Shown here one piece after another: positions 39,353 to 50,340 of a stretch of 64,000 nucleotides of DNA. Origin of the DNA: Eulemur rufifrons (taxonomy: Eukaryota; Chordata; Mammalia; Primates; Lemuridae). The position numbers and the translations under genes were made by a program. The stretch spans positions 39,101,501-39,165,500 of the forward strand of contig NC_090997.1 of NCBI RefSeq assembly GCF_041146395.1. The letters are read 5' to 3'. Position 1 is the first letter of the stretch. Each line of letters opens with the position of its first letter. The notes under the pieces are model-generated. The model had not been told where the DNA came from and made no database searches. It saw only the letters and a list, made by a program, of their open reading frames with translations.

Positions 39353-40539
39353 AATTCTCAATTAATTTTTCTTTTGATTCAAGATGGAATGGAGAATTAT
39401 ATGGCTGAAGATAACAGAGACATTTGAGATGAAGAGATCAAAATTTGGAGACACTCTTCAAGTTGGACATTATCTTCCCTGGAACACAGGAATTGTGGTG
39501 ATCTGAGGGAAGGGCAAGTGCCTGTAGAGATTTGAGAAGGCTGTGAAAGCTCCCAGTGGCAGTTCTGTAGGATGGAAACAGCATTGAGTGGGCTTTGGAA
39601 GTTAGTTTGGAAGTTAGTTAGTTAGTTCAGCAGACGAGGCACATTAGCATTGCTCCGTAGTCCAAGGAGGGAGGAAAAAGCTGATGACATGGTCAACCCG
39701 AGACAGGAGGCAGGTCCACAGAATGCAGCTAAAAGCATCCAGACTTTCTCTTAGGTGTATCAATTTATGCCTAGTATAGAAATGTAAACTATATTATAAT
39801 TATATATTATATTAAATGTAATTATGAAAATGATCTGCTGTCTCCTATTATTTTCCAAATGTAAATAGAAGTAGATTTTAGATCATGTCTTAGGATCACT
39901 TTTCATACAATTGAAGATTGACTGATAGAGAAATGAAAACAACATATTCCAAAACATACTGTGTTGCAGAGCAGCATCTCCGGACATTGATAAAGTCATG
40001 GCCTTTGGCTGAGGTCCTGTAATTTTTGTCTATGGAAAATACTATCCTCAGCAGAATTTCCTTCTTACTGCAGAGGATTTTGACTATTACAGCAAGTTTT
40101 GCTAGAGCAGCTCTTCTACAAACTATCCTCTAATTAACAGGAAGCATGTGTTTGAAGAGTTGTATATAGTTTTCAGAGAGAATCTCGTAAAGTAGTGGCA
40201 TTGTAAATTCATATTTTATGCTTGGCTGACTTTTTTCTTTAGGAAATAAACATGTAATCTTGCCAGGAAATATAAAAACAGTAAAATCCAACCACCCACA
40301 TCTTTCATTCCATGTTTCTGGTAAATGTTTTATTATGACTTTACATCACTACTTACAGGTTTTTTTTTTTAAATACAGACTAAAAGTAGTTTGTTAGCAC
40401 ACATGTTGATGGAGAAACTAGTTAGAGCCACTTGAATTGCTTCAAACACAGGGGAAAGGAGGTAAATCAGCTGCTGGGTATGTGAAGAGCAGCCCTCTGA
40501 AGCCACCCTGTGCAGATGTGATGTGGACATCGTCTTCAT
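39353..40539. other. Intron 1, nothing recognised
   Basis: Contains a short GTTAGTTA tandem at about 39600-39626. Otherwise apparently unique. Confidence 0.35.
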
Positions 40540-41065
40540 CCTCCAGGGGAGTTTATGGTTAAGTTGGGGAAAGAGGCACAGACAAATGCAACTGTTACTA
40601 AACAGTGCCAGGCAGTATATCATTAAATGCTAGTTTCGTGGTGACTGTGGGTATGGTGGAGTTTGGTGAAGGAGATGATCCTGGAGGGGCAGTGGTTAAT
40701 GTAAGTTGGGTTTCTCAGCCTCTGCACTGTTGACATTTTGGGCTAGATAATTCTTTATTGGGGGTGGAGGAGCTGTCCTGTGCATCATCCTAGGATATTT
40801 GGTAGCATTCCTGGCCTCTGCCCAGTAGGTGCCAGTGGTTCCCACCCCGCCCCTCCCCCCAAGTTTGACAACCAGAAATGTCTTCAGACATTGCCAAATG
40901 TTCCCTGGGAGGGCAAAATCACTCTCAGTTGAGAACCACTGGGTAGGCATAGTTGAGCACAGTGTGGATTTGGGGCTGAGCCGTGAAGAATAAATAGAAT
41001 TTGGGTAGGACATTTGGACAATATGGATTTCAGTTGAGAAGAGCCATTCAAGTGAAGACCCCAAG
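40540..41065 (-). mobile_element. L2-type fragment split by hAT MITE
   Basis: 'CCAGGGGAGTTTATGGTTAA', AACAGTGCCAGGCAGTATA, 'GGAGATGATCCTGGAGGGGC', then the hAT MITE, then 'GAGCACAGTGTGGATTTGGG' and TTCAGTTGAGAAGAGCCATTC. Probably one ancient LINE fragment with a later MITE insertion. Confidence 0.4.
40705..40942 (+). mobile_element. hAT-type MITE, copy 2
   Basis: 'GTTGGGTTTCTCAGCCTCTG' to CAGTTGAGAACCACTGGG with 'TTTGACAACCAGAAATGTCT' and TCCCTGGGAGGGCAAAATC. Same family and orientation as 35212-35442. Confidence 0.82.
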
Positions 41066-42459
41066 TGTGTCTGCAGTGGGGCCGCTCAGAGTGTGGTTCT
41101 CGGGCTGTACTGTGTTACCAGTACAAGTAGTACAGTTGGGGTTAATCATTTAGAAACTTTTATAGCAACTTTACTAAGTAATTTTATAGTTTATCAACTG
41201 TAATAATGAAAACTTGAGGCTTCTATATTGTATGTCTTTGTTATTTAAATTTTCTAGAAATTTACTTTCTTATTTTGTAAAAGTATTAGTCTGTGACAGA
41301 TTGGAACATTAAAACAAGAACAACAGCTAACTGGTCATTGGCCAGTGAGACTTTGAGAGAGGCTGTGACCAGACTGGATTTCGGGTGCATAGTAGGAAAT
41401 AAGATGATCTAGGTATGGCCCAGATGGAGTTTGAAGTCAGAGTGGTTTCTGAGATCTCTCAGGGTGCCTGACACAGCCAAGGCCTGGTACTCAATAAATA
41501 TTTTCAGGATGAACATATACCTAGAAAACATCCAAGTCGGGGAGAAAGGACCTAGGAGTAAGGAAAGGGAGGGGATCCAGTGGATATTTTGGGACGGGGG
41601 GGTGACTCTTAGAGGTGTTCATTAATGTCATTTTAATTTGTCTCTGTGATTTTAGTCTTCAGTTATCTGATTATCCCCTTTTAGAAAATTTTCTAACTGC
41701 TTACTCTTAGGCCGTAATTTTGAGTGGATAATTGCCTATAGGAAGCTGTAAATTTATACATTTTAGACCTTATGTGTTAAATTATGTGTGTCCTTGCCTC
41801 TCGGGATTTATAAACACTTTAATGTCTTTGGCACAAAGTAACTTTTGTGATTATTTGGCGATGTTTACAGCTGTCCCTTAAAGCGTAAAAGAGAATGCTG
41901 TTTTGGTTCATTTGCATTTTCCTGTGAGTAGAAAAAGGTCTGCCCCCGGCAGTTTTTATGGTGGAGTTGGTGGATGTGTGCTTGGAATCCTGTTCCACCC
42001 ACGGTGAGCAGTGGTAGGAGGTTGTGAAGGCTGATTGGTAGCCTGTGGCCATGGGGCATGCCCATGTCTTCTCTAGAAGCTTTGGGGAGCTTTAGTTTGC
42101 TGAGACTCTTACCTGTCACTTTTCAATTGCGCTTTTTTAATGTCTTTGAACACATTAAACTTATTTTGTATTTTGTATCTGGTAATTTCAATCTAAAGTG
42201 TCTGTGGGATTTTTTTTCTCTATATTGTTTTTACAGCTCTGGCTCATGATTCCTTGTTAACTGGAATGCTTAATTTTTTCATGTTAACTGCTTATTTGCT
42301 GATATCTCAAAACCAATTGCTTGAAATAATCTATGGAGGTTTAAGCTTTGTGTCTTCATTTGAGATGAAATCTATAAGACGAGAATTCTTGGTTGTTTAA
42401 CTGTTAAATTCAAGTCACTTGACAGAATGGGGAAGTGGATGTCGGACTGCTTTTTAGGC
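41066..42459. other. Intron 1, nothing recognised
   Basis: A short L2/MIR-like end (ACTCAATAAATATTTTCAGG) at about 41488. No gene. Confidence 0.35.
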
Positions 42460-42575
42460 GGACTGGAACTAGGCAGTCTGGGTTCCAGTCCTGGCTGCTG
42501 CCACTTACATATTGAATTACTTGAGGTAAGTTACTTAGCTCTCTGTGTCTGTTTTATTTTGTCAAACGAGTAGGT
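42460..42575 (+). mobile_element. MIR SINE fragment
   Basis: 'GGCAGTCTGGGTTCCAGTCC', TGGCTGCTGCCACTTACATA, GTAAGTTACTTAGCTCTCTG. Forward MIR. Confidence 0.8.
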
Positions 42576-42719
42576 TGATAGGTCGATAAATAGCTGTAGG
42601 ACAAATGACTGAGGTCAGGATCATGGTCTAGATATTGGCAATTTGACGTCCAGTGTTTCTGCAACTTCATTATTTGCCGAAGTAGTGGCAAGCCACCTTA
42701 AAATCACAGAGGTATAACA

Positions 42720-43080
42720 TATGTTCCCTGCTCTCCAAAATTTAAATTACATGAATAGACAAGACCCAGGAACTCTCAGACGGTAGCAAGGTAAATATAG
42801 GTAGCATGTTCTTTGGCAGTTCAGAGGAAGTAAGTGGAGAATACTCTGGGTGAGAGATGGGCTCTCAGTTGGGCATTGAGGCAGTCAAGGAAAGGGGAAC
42901 AGAGAAAAAAAAAAAAAATACCAGGGGTCATTCGCTACAGGGAGGAAGTGTAGGGAAAGAAGACGGGTATTAAGGGGATTGTGATGAGCCACAGGGCCAG
43001 GCTCAGAGTGAGAACTCTCTTTGGCAGTCAGAGGAGGCCCTTGAAAGTTCTAGGCTAGTCAAGTGACTTGGAAATGAAGT
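42720..43080 (-). mobile_element. L2-type fragment
   Basis: 'AGTTGGGCATTGAGGCAGTC', a GGGGATTGTGATGAGCCACAG-like segment and GTGAGAACTCTCTTTGGCAG fit the inverted ancient LINE pattern. Diverged. Confidence 0.4.
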
Positions 43081-43097
43081 TTTAAGATGCTAATGGG

Positions 43098-43440
43098 GGC
43101 TGGGCATGGTGGCTCACGCCTGTAATCCTAGCACTCTGGGAGGCCGAGGTGGGCGGATTGTTTGAGCTCAGGAGTTTGAGACCAGCCTGAGCAAGAGCGA
43201 GACCCCGTCTCTACTAAAAATAGAAAGAAATTATATGGACAACTAAAAATCTATATAGAAAAAATTAGCCGGGCATGGTGGCGCATGCCTGTAGTCCCAG
43301 CTACTCGGGAGGCTGAGGCAGTAGGATCGCTTGAGCTCAGGAGTTTGAGGTTGCTGCGAGCTAGGCTGACGCCACGGCACTCACTCTAGCCCGGGCAACA
43401 GAGCGAGACTCTGTCTCAAAAAAAAAAAAAAAAAAAAAAA
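43098..43440 (+). mobile_element. Alu SINE, young-looking lemur type, with TSD
   Basis: Forward full dimer with the lemur linker (GGACAACTAAAAATCTATA), the duplicated CACTCACTC in 'CACGGCACTCACTCTAGCC', and an A24 tail. It is flanked by near-perfect AAGATGCTAATGGG (43084-43097 and about 43440-43453). Confidence 0.96.
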
Positions 43441-43474
43441 AGATGCTAATGGGTATAGAATAGCCAGGAATGGT

Positions 43475-43925
43475 GTTTCATTCAGGTTCCGCTCAGGAGA
43501 GAGACAGCATGTAGAAAAAGGGCAATTGAGAGGAGCTTAAGAAAGAGTGGACATGAAACTAACAAAGATTTGGAAAGCAGCCCAGGCATAGCAGCAGCAG
43601 GTTTAGGGGTGGGCGGGTGGCCTGGCTGTTGGCCAGGGTGATAGAGGTGACTGCGCCATGTACGAGCGTCTCATCTTCCAGCTGGCTGCTCAAGCTTCTT
43701 CCCCTGGTGGTGGTCTCAGAGTTCTAACAGCAGCAGGAGGGCAAACACTGAATACTTTCAGGGACCCTGTTTCCATCAGGCTTGCTAATACTCTTCCCAG
43801 ATTCAAGGGATGGAGAAACAGACTCCACCTCTTGGTGGAAAGAGCTGCAATCTCACATTGTCAGGGTGTGGATGCACAGAGGGGGAGAATTTGTGGGGAG
43901 TTTTATAACTTACCACAGTATGTGA
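43475..43925. mobile_element. Possible old repeat, unresolved
   Basis: 'AGACTCCACCTCTTGGTGGA', GAGCTGCAATCTCACATTGT and ACAGAGGGGGAGAATTTGTG resemble an ancient LTR that I cannot name. Confidence 0.35.
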
Positions 43926-45072
43926 AAGAAGAAATAACTTTTTTTCATTCAGCTTACAAATCTTTTAAAAACACTCTAAACCAATTGCCACTTATTTTTT
44001 GAACACAGTTGTTATGAAGTACTGTGGCTTAAAATTATTGTATTCATTTTATTTTGATATTTGATTGTATTTGGTGAAGTTCTGGAAGGGAAAGATAAGA
44101 ATGTTTGGTATGGTATGATCACACAGTGATTTATTTTTACTAAAAATCACGTGAATTTCCCAGTCCTTTCCAGTGAGCAAATGGATGGAATTTGTGTGGG
44201 GTTTTGTTTGACAATATACCCTTTGTGGCACAGCGTGGAGGATCTTTGTTTTGTTTTGTTTTTTTGCAAATTATGTTTTGGTCCCTGTTCTACGTTTCCT
44301 CTTCTTATGGCTCTGCACTTTGTTATGAACAAATACCAGTGGTGATCCCCCTCGCACGGGCTGCTGTCATTGCTCCACCTGGAGCAGTTCTCTTGGGTCC
44401 ACTAAGCCAGAGGTGACCCACAGAGTGAATTTACTCTTTGTCCTAGTTTCTCTTTTTGGTTATATTATTGTATTCTCCCTACAGACTTTAAGAGGTCCAG
44501 CAGAAATGCTCTGATAGATACTCCTTTGTCTTCGTCTTAGAGAACTTGATGCACATTTGGATAAGCAGGAGGAAGGGGCAGGTGGGTCATCTTGTACCTT
44601 CTTAGGGCCATGGTGTTCAGGTTCAATTCCTTTTACTTTCATTGCATTCAAGTGCAGATACCTACTGAGATTCTATTATGGCTTGCCCCAGGGGTCCGTC
44701 TGAAAGCACCGGCCACTCCTCCTTGTATCTGGTTTACATCCTAACTGGAGGATACACTTTGAGGAGCCTGTTACTTATTTACTTAATTAAAAGTATAATT
44801 AATGTTACAAAGGAGCAATTAAGGACACAGTGAAAGTGTTTACAAAGGAAAGACCTTACCTAACCTGAGTGCTTTTGTCAGGGAAGATTTACTTGAGAGA
44901 GTGACCTTTTAGGCTGAGGCCGTAAGAAAGAGCATGTTAAGTCAGCTAGGTGAAGGAAGGAAGGGCTGGAAAGAGATTTCGTGGGCTGCTGACCACCGTG
45001 TGAGAAGCTCTGATGCAGGACCGGTGGCACAGCTGAGCAAAGGGAGGGAGACCTGCGTAGGGCCAGTGTAGA
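43926..45072. other. Intron 1, nothing recognised
   Basis: No repeat or gene recognised. Confidence 0.35.
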
Positions 45073-45656
45073 GCAGTGGCTCTTCAAGCTCGGTCCTCGC
45101 ATCATCTGGAAACTTGTTAGAAATGCAAATTCTGGGCTTTTTAAAAACAGCTTTATTGAGATACGATTAACATACCACGTAATTCACCCATTTAAACTTT
45201 ACAATTCAGTGGCTTTCAGGATATTTACAGAACCATCACAAAATTTCAGAACATTTTTGTTACCCCATAAAGAAATCTCACACTGCTTAGCCATCAGCAC
45301 AATCCCCCAACCCTCCTCACTCCAGCCCTAAGCAGCCACTGATCTGCTTTCCCTCTGAGATTCACCTATTCTGGACATCTCACATAAATGGAATCCTACA
45401 ATATGTGGTCCTTCATGACTGGTTTCTTTCACTTAGCACAGCGATTTCAAAGTTGATCCAGGTTGTACATGGATCAGTACTTCATTCATTTTTGCGACCA
45501 AATAATGGTCCATTGTTTAAAGATATGAAATGCAGATTCTTAAGCCACTCTAGTCTTACTGAATCAGAAACTCTGTGGGGTGCTTCCCCTTCCATAATCT
45601 GTGTTTTCATAAGACCTCCAGATGACCCAGATTCACCCCAACTTGGAGAGCGTCTG
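45073..45656 (+). mobile_element. MER5A-like hAT MITE, split by L1
   Basis: Left part (45073-45133): CAGTGGCTCTTCAAGCTCGG, then 'TCATCTGGAAACTTGTTAGA', AATGCAAATTCT. Right part (45541-45656): TCTTACTGAATCAGAAACTC, GGGGTGCTTCCCCTTCC, 'AGACCTCCAGATGACCCAGA'. Together they read through the MER5A consensus order. Confidence 0.75.
45134..45526 (-). mobile_element. L1 3' end, inverted, nested
   Basis: 'CAGCTTTATTGAGATACGAT', TAAACTTTACAATTCAGTGG, 'TAAATGGAATCCTACAATAT', CATGGATCAGTACTTCATTC. Reverse L1 3' end flanked by the 14-bp TSD GAAATGCAAATTCT (45120-45133) and GAAATGCAGATTCT (45527-45540). Confidence 0.85.
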
Positions 45657-45714
45657 CTGCAGATGGAGTGGGCAGTTCTCACCACTGCCTGGGCCTGGGT
45701 ACAGATTTCTACCT

Positions 45715-46055
45715 TTATCTGAAGGATGATGGGAAGTTACTGAAAGATTTTTAAACAGAGATGTGAAATCATGCATTTTATGTTTTTTTTTTTTTTTTAA
45801 ATCATTTTAGCTTTTCTCTGAAAAGTGGTTTTGGGGGAATCTAGCTAGAACAAGATGCAGAAAGTTCTGGGGAGAGATGCCGGCCTGGCGTGGGCTACTG
45901 GCAGTGAAAATGAAGAAACGTGGGTAAGTTCTAGAAAAATGTTGGAAGCAGAAAAGCCGTGATGTGATGGTTAATTGCATCATTGGGGAGAGTCAAAGAT
46001 GAAATCCAGGTTTCTAGTTTGGGCAAGTGAATGGGTGGTGGTGCCATCACTAAGA
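45715..46055 (-). mobile_element. Ancient LINE-like fragment
   Basis: 'GATGATGGGAAGTTACTGAA', AGATTTTTAAACAGAGATG, 'GTCAAAGATGAAATCCAGGT', then AATGGGTGGTGGTGCCATCA. A common mammalian repeat pattern (L2-type); name uncertain. A poly(T) run at about 45784-45798 interrupts it. Confidence 0.5.
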
Positions 46056-46316
46056 TCTTCTGAATTTTCTGGTTTTCTAATATGTGGGTAAATCTAAGTC
46101 ATGCATTCATCCCTCTAAAATCTACTCTTCCAAGGAACAACCAGAGAAATCACTGGATGACATTTGAGTATTTACTATGTGGAAAATACTCTTGGGAAGA
46201 CACATCACAACCATCTAGAGCCATAAATACAATCGGCCCTCCATATTTGTGGGTTCCACATCCTTGAATTCAACCAACTACATATGGAAAATGTTCAGAG
46301 AAACAAAAACAAAAAA

Positions 46317-46458
46317 CAGCTGGATGTGGTGGCACATGCCTATAATCACAGCTACTAAGGAGGCTGAGGCAGGAGGATTGCTTGAGGCCAGGAGTTTAAA
46401 GCTGGCCTGGGTAACATAGCGAGACCCCATCTCAAAAAAAAAAAAAAAAAAGAGAGAA
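46317..46458 (+). mobile_element. Alu monomer
   Basis: From CAGCTGGATGTGGTGGCAC to 'ACATAGCGAGACCCCATCTC' with an A19 tail. A single arm inserted in the MITE. Confidence 0.85.
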
Positions 46459-46488
46459 AATAATAATACAACAATAAAAAATAATACA

Positions 46489-46836
46489 GGCCGGGCGAGG
46501 TGGCTCACGCCTGTAATCCTAGCACTCTGAGAGGCCGAGATGGGCGGATCGTTTGAGCTCAGGAGTTCGAGACCAGCCTGAGCAAGAGCGAGACCCCACC
46601 TCTACTAAAAATAGAAAGAAATTATATGGACAGCTAAAAATATATATAGAAAAAATTAGCCGGGCATGGTGGCGCATGCCTGTAGTCCCAGCTACTTGGG
46701 AGGCTGAGACAGGAGGATCGCTTGAGCTCAGGAGTTTGAGGTTGCTGTGAGCTAGGCTGACGCCACGGCACTCACTCTAGCCTGGGCAACAGAGTGAGAC
46801 TCTGTCTCAAAAAAAAAAAAAAAAAAAAAAAAAAAA
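46489..46836 (+). mobile_element. Alu SINE, young-looking lemur type
   Basis: From GGCCGGGCGAGGTGGCTCAC to an A-tail of about 28 nt, with the lemur linker and 'CACGGCACTCACTCTAGCC'. Close to the copy at 43098. Its open frame (46553-46750) is the usual Alu-derived spurious peptide. Confidence 0.96.
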
Positions 46837-47047
46837 TTACAAATTTTAAAAAACAATACAGCATAACAACTATTTACTGTATTAGGTATTATAAGTAATC
46901 CAGAGGTGATTTAAAGTGTAAGGGAGGATGTGTGTAGGCTATATGCAAATACTATGCCATTTTATACCAGTGACTTGAGCATCCTCAGGTTTTGGTATGG
47001 GGGGGTTCCTGGACCCAATTTCCCTTGCATACTGAGGGGCGACTGTA

Positions 47048-47762
47048 ACATAAATATTAATGTGTGTGTGCACATACTAAACCTGTAGTAACTATAAAAA
47101 AATAAAGATTATATGTCTCTGAGAAGTGGAAAATATAGGTGTCACCAAATTGTTTAGACTTAAGGGTATGGTGTAGAAGTCTTTCCAAGCAAGGTGACTT
47201 TGTATAATTTAGAGAGAAGAGATGGGGTGTTTCGATGAGAAGAGAGAGAGATTTGAGGTTGCAGCCAATTCTGAAAGGAGTGAACATCAGTATTCCAGGA
47301 TTCTGGATAAGGAAACCAAGCCTTTGGTGTAGTAAGTAACTTGCCTGTGGTGACACAGACCCATCTCTTTTTCACTATTCAGGACTAGAACAGTTCTGTA
47401 CCAGAGCAAAATCAAAGCCAACCAGCCCAACTGAGGATCAGGCTGCTGCCTTTGGCATCATTGTTACCTTGTTCAGACCAACACAGCCACCTGCACACAG
47501 GCCAACCAGAGTCCTGCACAGACCTCAGTGTCACACTTGCAGCGGCCAGACCTCACTCATCAGTCATGCAAAGGTTGTTAAAGTTTTGATAGTTAAAATC
47601 ATACTATCTTCCCTGATGTCAGTTAGTTATTCCACGAAACCAACTGAAAGATATTACATTTTTTACATTAAAAAACTCACTAAGATTTTTCATTTGAAAG
47701 ACTTTTAGGAGATTAGAAAAATCTATTGTCTAGATTTGTAGTGGTGACAATTCTATAGGTCT
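47048..47762. other. Intron 1, with a faint MIR end
   Basis: A MIR-like inverted core lies at about 47300-47360 (GATAAGGAAACCAAGCC, then TAACTTGCCTGTGGTGACAC). Otherwise nothing recognised. Confidence 0.4.
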
Positions 47763-48085
47763 GTGGTCCCCAACTCCCGGGCCTTGGACCAGTACCTGGC
47801 CCCTGTGGCCTGTTAGGGACTAGATGGCAGGGCTCCGCTGCACCCGACATCCCTCCATCCCTTCCATCCCCCCACCCCGGGGAAAAATGATCTTTCATGA
47901 AACTTAGGAACTGGGGTGCCACACAGCAGGAGGTGAGTGGCGGGCCAGTGAGCAAAGCTTCATCTATACAGCTGCTCTCATCACTGCCTGAGGCCCTCTC
48001 ATCCCTACCCCTACCCCTATCCATGGAAAAATTGTCTCCCATGAAACCGGTTTCTGGTGCCAAAAAGGTTGGGAACTGCTGCTAT
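47763..48085 (+). mobile_element. MER1-type hAT MITE, short form
   Basis: 'TGGTCCCCAACTCCCGGGCC' at the left end and 'CTGGTGCCAAAAAGGTTGGG' at the right, with GCCACACAGCAGGAGGTGAG inside. The length of about 320 bp fits MER1B. The copy at 4838-5346 is the inverted, longer relative. Confidence 0.83.
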
Positions 48086-48744
48086 AGATGGCAGCCTTTT
48101 TTCAGGAAAAAAAAAAAAAAAAACACCCAAACTATTTGAAACTTTCCTTAAAATCCATTTTGTAAGATGTTTACCATGAACGAGACAGTTACTCGATAAG
48201 GTATCATCTTTACCTTGAAGGGGCAAATTAAGAAGGAAGAGGGTGTGTATGTGTGAAAGGCTATGTGTTTTAATACCTGCTAGGTAGCCTACTACTGATA
48301 ACCATTTGTTATCATGAAAAAAGTCAGCATATTTGGAACAGTTATCTTTTTTTATTAAAAAAATCTTTAGAACATGCCTAAGTTTCCAATGTTAGGATAA
48401 TGTTTTAATACATTAGCATAAGTACTCAACAGAATTTATGCATACAATAAGATAACTATGAAATTTATAGAAACAGAAAATATTTGTAATACAACTGCAA
48501 CATCCTTGTCCAAAACATTTGTTATTATGGCAACTATATAAAATATTTCTAAATGTTGAATCCCTGGAAGGTGATACGAAAAATAAAAACCTTAGGGTGG
48601 TAAGATTATGGCTTTTCTAAATAAAAAAAATTCAAATCAAAGAGATGATTTCACATTATAAACATGGAAAAAGGAAACCAATTCAAGTTGGTCAAGAAAA
48701 CAGTACTAAAAATGTTGACTAGTTAAAAAAAAAGAAAAGAATGT
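48086..48744. other. Intron 1, AT-rich, nothing recognised
   Basis: Starts with an A-run (about 48106-48122). Confidence 0.35.
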
Positions 48745-48850
48745 TAAAAGTATTTATTCAAGCTCAATGTCTATTTGTTTAATACAAACATATGAGTGCC
48801 TAGTAAGTACCAGGGACTGTGCCAATGATACATAGATAGAAAGCCATGGC
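48745..48850 (-). mobile_element. L2 3' end, inverted
   Basis: 'GTATTTATTCAAGCTCAATG', GAGTGCCTAGTAAGTACCAG, GGACTGTGCCAATGATACAT. Confidence 0.65.
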
Positions 48851-50184
48851 CTTTTTCATCATTAAAATTGTATTGTTTTAATTTACAACATATAATAATG
48901 GTTCTTTCAAAAATTGCCTTGTATCTTTTAGTCGATCTTTCTGATACTCTGATTCTCTAAAACTCAAGCTTCAATCTCTTGCAAGACAGCCTCTTTAATT
49001 ATCTTGGCTTGCTAACCTGGTGTTTGCTTTCTAGTAAGATAAACTGAAATAGAAACTGGAGACACAGTACTTTATGTGTAATCTCATGTTTAGTTAAATA
49101 GCACTAGAACATTGCCAGTTAGCAGACGGCTTCCTAGGGTTTACTCTACCCTCCTGCCCTACTCCCCAACAATGAAGCCTAGTGGCGAGAGTTTTGGTTA
49201 GGAATGTGTTCACCTGCAAGTAACAGAGAACCTGTCTAACTCGAGCTTACGTAAATAGAAGTGTTTTGGCCTCTCCTAGTAAGTCTAGAGGCTGAACTTG
49301 TTCAGGGCCTGCACTGCTGGGACTCTCTTGGCTGTTTCTGATGCCTGTCACTGTAAGGTAGAAAGCTGCCTCACTCTTCTAGTCCTCCCACCTGGGCTCC
49401 AAGCTAGAAGGAGGAAGGGCATGGACAAAAGGCCTTAATCTGTCTGCGTCAGCAGGAAAGCCTAGCCTTGTCCAGAAGCTCCACCTGGCAGACCTGGGCT
49501 CACACCGCACTGACCGGAACTGGATCACGTGGCTGCTCCAGCTGCAAGGGTGGCTGGGAGAACCGAGCTTTAGTTTTTCAGCCTTCACCTGGGAGGTAAA
49601 GAATGGCTTTGCGGTGACTAGGCTAGTGTCTGTCTGCCACAGTACTTTCTGCCATTTGCATCCTGTTTATAGTAATATAATGCCCAGTGAGTCCAAGAGT
49701 GGGTTTTATTTAAAGAATTTGTTATGAAATTATGTATCTTTGAGGTACCCTACTCAGTCTCTGGAAAGTTCGTGGGATCTTTGACAAGGTAAAGACCCTC
49801 AGTCCTTTCCTCCCTGTTTTGGAGAAAGTTGTTGTCTGTCGGCCCTCTACCTCCCTTAGTCCCGTCTAGCCCCTCTGTAAATTTTGTCAAGTTATAAAAA
49901 ACTTATCTTTTCTCTTTCCTCTGCTTGTCTTTGACTTTTTTTTTTCCCCATTGGAAATACATAAAAGACTCAAGTCAGCCTTATGTCTACCTCAAGTCAG
50001 AAAAAAGAAAGCTGTGTATTTGAAGTGTGAAAGTAGGTGAAGAAACTATCGAATTGAATACCTAAAGCCTTTGGAAGACCCAGAAGTTGCTTTATACCTT
50101 TTACAGAAGGCCACCTCCAGGGCAAAGAAAGAAAGCTAATATGTTTGAGTGAATGAAACAATTGAGCAAATGCCTATTGCTGCT
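48851..50184. other. Intron 1, nothing recognised
   Basis: The 49379-49588 minus frame (69 aa) has no recognisable domain. A GTAACAGAGAACCTGTCTAAC motif at about 49219 may be a diverged repeat. Confidence 0.35.
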
Positions 50185-50340
50185 TAGCTCTTACCTTATT
50201 TAGTTTTCCAGTGAATCGACGGGAAAAGATACTGGGTCCATTTCACAGATTTGAAAACTGAAGCTGAGAGAGAAGCTAAGTAATTTCTCCAAGGCTAGTC
50301 AGCTGATGGGGTCAGGACTAAAACCAGGACAATCTAACTC
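50185..50340 (-). mobile_element. MIR SINE
   Basis: 'GGGTCCATTTCACAGATTTG', AAAACTGAAGCTGAGAGAGA, AGTAATTTCTCCAAGGCTAG. Inverted MIR. Confidence 0.75.

Larger units (their letters stand above)
46230..47047 (+). mobile_element. Tigger-type MITE (MER2-like) split by two SINEs
   Basis: Left end (46230-46302): 'ACAATCGGCCCTCCATATTT', GTGGGTTCCACATCCTTGAA. It resumes at about 46850: AAACAATACAGCATAACAAC, 'GTATTAGGTATTATAAGTAA', CAGTGACTTGAGCATCCTC, and ends 'CATACTGAGGGGCGACTGTA'. The same family as 31271-31601, here broken by an Alu monomer and a full Alu. Confidence 0.85.

Noticed and set aside
39600..39626. GTTAGTTAGTTAG-like tandem as telomere-like repeat
   Set aside because: Only a few GTTA units, part of a local duplication of GGAAGTTAGT; not TTAGGG.
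46553..46750. 65-codon open frame encoding a peptide with [17 protein letters not shown]
   Set aside because: This is the familiar translation of an Alu element; it lies wholly inside the Alu at 46489-46836. The frames at 3661, 6329, 14661, 30472, 34034, 55393 and 63697 are the same kind of artefact.
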